Positions 5,290 to 8,485 of a DNA stretch of 8,485 nt are shown here, piece by piece. The stretch covers positions 1-8,485 of the forward strand of contig CAKZOQ010000514.1 of the NCBI GenBank assembly GCA_937136445.1. Direction: 5' to 3'. The stretch's first letter is position 1; the number at the start of each line of letters is the position of its first letter. The notes beneath the pieces are model-generated. The model did no database searches. It was not told the DNA's origin and saw only the letters and a program-made list of their open reading frames with translations. Origin of the DNA: an uncultured Gemmatimonadota bacterium. GTDB lineage: Bacteria; Gemmatimonadota; Gemmatimonadetes; Longimicrobiales; Gaopeijiaceae. Both the position numbers and the translations under genes were made by a program.

Positions 5290-7920
5290 GTGCGGACCGT
5301 CTACGAGCGCTGGATCCGCTGGGTGAGCCGGGGCCTCCCCCCGGACCGACGAGCCCGGTGGCGGGAGGAATGGCGCAGTGACCTGCAGGCGCTGGAGGCC
5401 TCCGGTGCCGGCCCCGGCCGAATCCTGGGCTGGGCCGCGGGGCTGGCGTGGACGGTACTCATGATCCGACGGACGGGAGCGACGACGATGACGGGATGGA
5501 TGCGAGACGTGCGGACGGCGGTTCGGGGCTTCCTTCGGGAGCCCGGCTTCACGGCGCTGGCCCTTGTGACGCTGGGGCTGGGCATCGGGGTGAACACGGC
5601 CATGTTCAGCGTGGTGAACGGGGTCGTTCTCCGCCCGTTGCCGTACCCGGAGCCCGACGAGCTCGTCTCCGTCGCCACCGAATTCCCGACGATGGACTTC
5701 TACGACTTCTGGGTCTCTCCCCCGGAGTACTTCGAGATCCGGGAGCAGGCCCGCTCCTTCGACGAGGTCGGCGGCTACCGGGCGTTTCCCATGACGGTGG
5801 GCGGGGGAGACCGGCCGGAGCGGGTCCAGGCGGCCATCGCGACCCACACCCTCTTCGACGTCCTGGGCGTGCCCCCGGCGCTGGGCCGGAGCTGGACGGA
5901 CCAGGAGAGCTTGCCCGACGCCGCCCCCACCGCCGTCCTGTCGTGGGAGCTATTCCAACGGTCCTTCGGCGGGGACCGCTCGCTGGTGGGCCGGGACGTC
6001 GAGGTGAACGGTGCCTCGACCCGGGTCCTGGGGGTCATGCCGGCAGGGTTCGACGTGGAGAGCCAGGGAATCGAACTCTGGATTCCCGCCTCGCTGGACC
6101 CGGCGAATCGCCAGAATCGGGCCTCCCACTACCTGGAGCTGGTGGGGCGCCTGGAGGAGGGCTCCACCCTGGCCGCCGCCCGGACCGAGCTGGATCGACT
6201 CGTGGCCCGCTGGGACGAGGAAGCGGGCGACCGCCACAGCCTCTCCACCTCCGGTCATCCCCTGGTGGTGGAGCCGTTCCACCAGGAGGTGGTGGGGGAG
6301 GTCCGCACCGCCCTCCTGGTGCTGCTGGGCGCCGTCGGGTTCGTCCTTCTCATCGCCTGCGCCAACGTGGCGAACCTCCTCCTGGTGCGGGGCGAGGGGC
6401 GGGCCCGGGAAGTCGCCATCCGGAGCGCCCTGGGAGCCAGTCGAGGGAGGCTCCTCCGGCTCTTCCTGGTGGAGGGCCTGGTCCTCTCGGTGGCCGGAGC
6501 CCTGGCCGGCCTGGGGCTCGGCTGGCTCTGCCTGGACGTGCTGCGCCTGGTTCAGCCACCGGACCTGCCCCGACTCCAGGAGGTGGGACTCGACGGCTGG
6601 GTACTCCTGGCCACCACCGGCGTCGCGGCGGCCGTGGGCGTCGTCTTCGGCCTGGCGCCGGCCCGGCGGGCGCTGGACCGGGACCCGGCCGGCACCCTGG
6701 GGAGCGAGAGCCTCCGCACCACCGACTCGGCGGCCCGGCAGGGGCTTCGCTCGACCCTGGTGGTGGCGGAGGTGGCGCTGGCGCTGGTGCTCTCCGTGGG
6801 CGCGGGCTTGATGCTCCGCTCCTTCGACGCCCTCTCCGGCGTCGACCCCGGAGTGCGGACCGAATCCGTGCTCACCTTCGAGACCTACCTGCCGGAGACG
6901 GACTACGGCACGCCCGAGGAGATCGGCGCCTTCGTCTCGAGCCTCACCTCGGAGTTGGAGGCGCTCCCCGGCGTCGTCTCGGCCGCGGCCACCGACGAGC
7001 TTCCCACGCGGCAGAGCCTGGCGGCCAACGACATCGAGCTCGAGGGGGTGGTCCGGCAGCCCGACGGCCCGCCCCACAACGCCGACTTCTTCTCGGTGGT
7101 CACCCAGGACTACGTGGAGACGCTGGAGATGCCCGTCCTGGAGGGTCGGGACTTCCAGGCCGCCGACGACGCCTCCGGTCGCCCGGTGGTCCTGGTGAAC
7201 CGAGCCTTCGCCCAGGCCTTCTTCCCCGGCCAGAGCGCCGTGGGCCGTCGGGTGCGGGCCTGTTGCGGGGACGAGGAGCCCTGGTACGAGATCGTCGGGG
7301 TGCTGGAGAACGTCCGGCAGGCCGGCCTCCACGAGGACCCCGGGACGGAGATCTACTTCCACCACCTCCAGGCGCCCCAGCAGCAGTGGGGCGTGGTGAT
7401 ACGCACCCGAGGCGAGCCGGACGCGCTGGCGGCCTCGGCGCGCCGGGTGATGGCCGAACTCGATCCCGGGCTGCCGGTGGCGCGGCTTCAGTCCATGGAC
7501 GGCGTGGTGGGCGAGGCCATGGCTCGGGACCGCTTCCTTACGGCGCTGATGGCGGGTTTCGCCGGACTGGCCCTCCTCCTGGCGGCGGTGGGCACCTACG
7601 GTGTCATGTCGTACTCGGTGTCCCGACGCTCCCGGGAGATGGGCATCCGGGTCGCCATGGGTGCCCCCGCCTCCTCCGTGCTCCGCCTGGTGATGCTGGA
7701 CGGCCTCCGGGTGGCGGCCATCGGGCTCGCGCTGGGGCTGCTGGGAGCCTGGGGCCTCACCGGGGTCCTGGATTCCATCCTCTTCGGCGTCGACACGCGC
7801 GACCCCCTGAGCTTCCTGGTGGGGCCGACGATCATGGGCGCCGTCGCCCTCCTCGCCTGCTGGGTCCCCGCCCGAAGAGCGACCCGGGTGGATCCGGTGG
7901 AGGCGCTCCGGGCGGACTGA
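5290..7920 (+). CDS. ADOP-family duplicated ABC-type permease with N-terminal prefix domain
   Basis: An 876-residue inner-membrane protein of the MacB/FtsX permease superfamily. Residues 1 to about 60 form an Arg/Glu/Trp-rich cytoplasmic prefix. TM1 is at about 87-113, followed by a first MacB-like periplasmic domain (about 115-335). The first FtsX core has hydrophobic segments at about 341-365, 388-417 and 436-458. A repeat of the layout follows: TM at about 485-512, second periplasmic domain (about 515-745), and second FtsX core at about 749-778, 798-827 and 842-864. Signature stretches include ACANVANLLLVR, SREMGIRVAMGA and the C-terminal RATRVDPVEALRAD. This internally duplicated layout without a neighbouring ATPase gene matches the ADOP family (acidobacterial duplicated orphan permease), whose function is unknown. 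GTG 5290 is chosen over ATG 5461 or 5488 because a G-rich ribosome site (AGGGGGG) precedes it, it follows the PadR stop by one base, and it retains the prefix domain. A vicinal Cys pair (C658-C659) in the second periplasmic domain is unusual. Confidence 0.94.
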   Translation: MRTVYERWIRWVSRGLPPDRRARWREEWRSDLQALEASGAGPGRILGWAAGLAWTVLMIRRTGATTMTGWMRDVRTAVRGFLREPGFTALALVTLGLGIGVNTAMFSVVNGVVLRPLPYPEPDELVSVATEFPTMDFYDFWVSPPEYFEIREQARSFDEVGGYRAFPMTVGGGDRPERVQAAIATHTLFDVLGVPPALGRSWTDQESLPDAAPTAVLSWELFQRSFGGDRSLVGRDVEVNGASTRVLGVMPAGFDVESQGIELWIPASLDPANRQNRASHYLELVGRLEEGSTLAAARTELDRLVARWDEEAGDRHSLSTSGHPLVVEPFHQEVVGEVRTALLVLLGAVGFVLLIACANVANLLLVRGEGRAREVAIRSALGASRGRLLRLFLVEGLVLSVAGALAGLGLGWLCLDVLRLVQPPDLPRLQEVGLDGWVLLATTGVAAAVGVVFGLAPARRALDRDPAGTLGSESLRTTDSAARQGLRSTLVVAEVALALVLSVGAGLMLRSFDALSGVDPGVRTESVLTFETYLPETDYGTPEEIGAFVSSLTSELEALPGVVSAAATDELPTRQSLAANDIELEGVVRQPDGPPHNADFFSVVTQDYVETLEMPVLEGRDFQAADDASGRPVVLVNRAFAQAFFPGQSAVGRRVRACCGDEEPWYEIVGVLENVRQAGLHEDPGTEIYFHHLQAPQQQWGVVIRTRGEPDALAASARRVMAELDPGLPVARLQSMDGVVGEAMARDRFLTALMAGFAGLALLLAAVGTYGVMSYSVSRRSREMGIRVAMGAPASSVLRLVMLDGLRVAAIGLALGLLGAWGLTGVLDSILFGVDTRDPLSFLVGPTIMGAVALLACWVPARRATRVDPVEALRAD

Positions 7921-7988
7921 GCAGGTCGAGAACGGCTCGGGGGCAGGGGAGTACGTAGGGCGCCTCCCTTCCTTCCGCCCGGCCGTCC

Positions 7989-8485
7989 GTGCTCTCCACC
8001 CTCCTCCCCTACGCCCTCGTTCTGGTCGGGGCCACCGCCCTCTGCTGGTGGGGCAGCCTGCGGCTGGAACGTGGCGCCGAGGTCCTTTCCCGCGCCTACG
8101 GTCTGCCGGAGGTGGTGCAGGGGACGCTGGTGGTGGCGGTGGCCTCGAGCCTTCCCGAGCTCACCACCGTGGTCTTCTCGGCGGCGCTGCACGGGGACTT
8201 CGAGCTGGGGATGTCGGCCATCGTGGGGTCGGCCATCTTCAACATCCTCATCATCCCCGGGCTCTCGGCCTGGGCGGGGGACGGGGGACTGCGCGCGGAC
8301 CGGGCCCTGGTCTACCGGGACGCCCAGTTCTACCTGACCTCGGTGGCGGTCCTCCTGCTGACCTTCTCCTTCGCCGTCATCTACGCCCCGGTGGAGGGAG
8401 CGGAGCTCACCGGTCGGCTCACCCGGGTGCCGGCCATGGTGCCCCTCCTTCTCTATGGCCTCTACCTCTTCCTGCAGCACCAGGA
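7989..8485 (+). CDS. CaCA-superfamily Na+/Ca2+ (or other cation) antiporter, N-terminal part
   Basis: A membrane antiporter cut by the right edge after 165 residues; family members are about 300-360. The first hydrophobic segment (about 5-24) is followed by the alpha-1 repeat: LERGAEVLSRAYGLPEVVQG, then A50-V-A52-S53-S54-L-P-E57, and later GSAIFN with S81 and N85. By alignment to the archaeal exchanger NCX_Mj, S53, S54, E57, S81 and N85 correspond to the ion ligands T50, S51, E54, S77 and N81, so the binding site is essentially intact, with a conservative Thr-to-Ser change. The second alpha repeat is outside the window. GTG 7989 is the only plausible start because TAG at 7956-7958 closes the frame upstream and no ATG intervenes; no clear ribosome site precedes it. 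It is 68 bases after the permease gene on the same strand. Transported ion is inferred from family only. Confidence 0.9.
   Translation, partial: MLSTLLPYALVLVGATALCWWGSLRLERGAEVLSRAYGLPEVVQGTLVVAVASSLPELTTVVFSAALHGDFELGMSAIVGSAIFNILIIPGLSAWAGDGGLRADRALVYRDAQFYLTSVAVLLLTFSFAVIYAPVEGAELTGRLTRVPAMVPLLLYGLYLFLQHQ

Noticed and set aside
5950..7365. Minus-strand frame of 471 codons opposite the permease
   Set aside because: Low-complexity Gly/Gln/His/Arg/Val composition and no recognisable motif; antisense to a well-supported gene.
5448..7958. Plus-strand frame of 836 codons inside the permease region
   Set aside because: Out-of-frame shadow rich in Gly/Arg/Pro without membrane segments; the permease frame is clearly the coding one.
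7921..7988. Possible terminator between permease and antiporter (GGGAG ... CTCCC)
   Set aside because: Only a 5-bp stem with a 12-base loop and no T-tract; too weak to annotate.
7596..8480. Minus-strand frame of 294 codons opposite the antiporter start
   Set aside because: Charged, repetitive translation with no domain; the opposite strand encodes a clear CaCA alpha-1 repeat.
1..8485. CRISPR array, insertion sequence, prophage or toxin-antitoxin genes
   Set aside because: No spaced direct repeats, transposase or integrase motifs, or terminal inverted repeats were seen on either strand.

Overview
The window is chromosomal DNA of very high GC content with dense, mostly ordinary bacterial gene packing. 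Three things together suggest Gemmatimonadota, with Acidobacteriota as an alternative: the base composition, a PadR regulator paired with a large ADOP-type duplicated permease, and an exported S9 peptidase. This placement is inference; there is no rRNA or other decisive marker here.

Layout. Positions 1-3960 hold a minus-strand pair. An exported S9-family serine peptidase (3960 to 1879) runs with a 4-base ATGA overlap into a bifunctional aspartokinase/homoserine dehydrogenase (1882 to beyond position 1). The 236-base divergent intergenic region at 3961-4196 contains several short dyads and one weak ECF-like promoter candidate. From 4197 everything is on the plus strand: a small uncharacterised lipoprotein (4197-4700), a tRNA-Arg(UCU) (4757-4830) flanked by GC-rich hairpins, a PadR-family repressor (4974-5288), a large ADOP-family permease starting one base after the PadR stop (5290-7920), and the start of a CaCA-family cation antiporter (7989 to beyond the right edge).

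How the genes work together. The peptidase/kinase pair appears translationally coupled, although one product is exported and the other is a cytoplasmic enzyme of the Asp-to-Thr/Met pathway. PadR and the permease form a two-gene unit in which PadR probably controls the permease in response to an unknown signal. No ATP-binding subunit is encoded nearby, which is the defining oddity of ADOP permeases. The antiporter lies 68 bases downstream on the same strand and may or may not be co-transcribed.

No CRISPR array, transposon, phage or toxin-antitoxin module is visible, and I found no clear new multigene system. The most interesting points are the orphan PadR-ADOP unit, the ATGA-coupled peptidase and aspartokinase, and the hairpin-flanked tRNA between lipoprotein and regulator.
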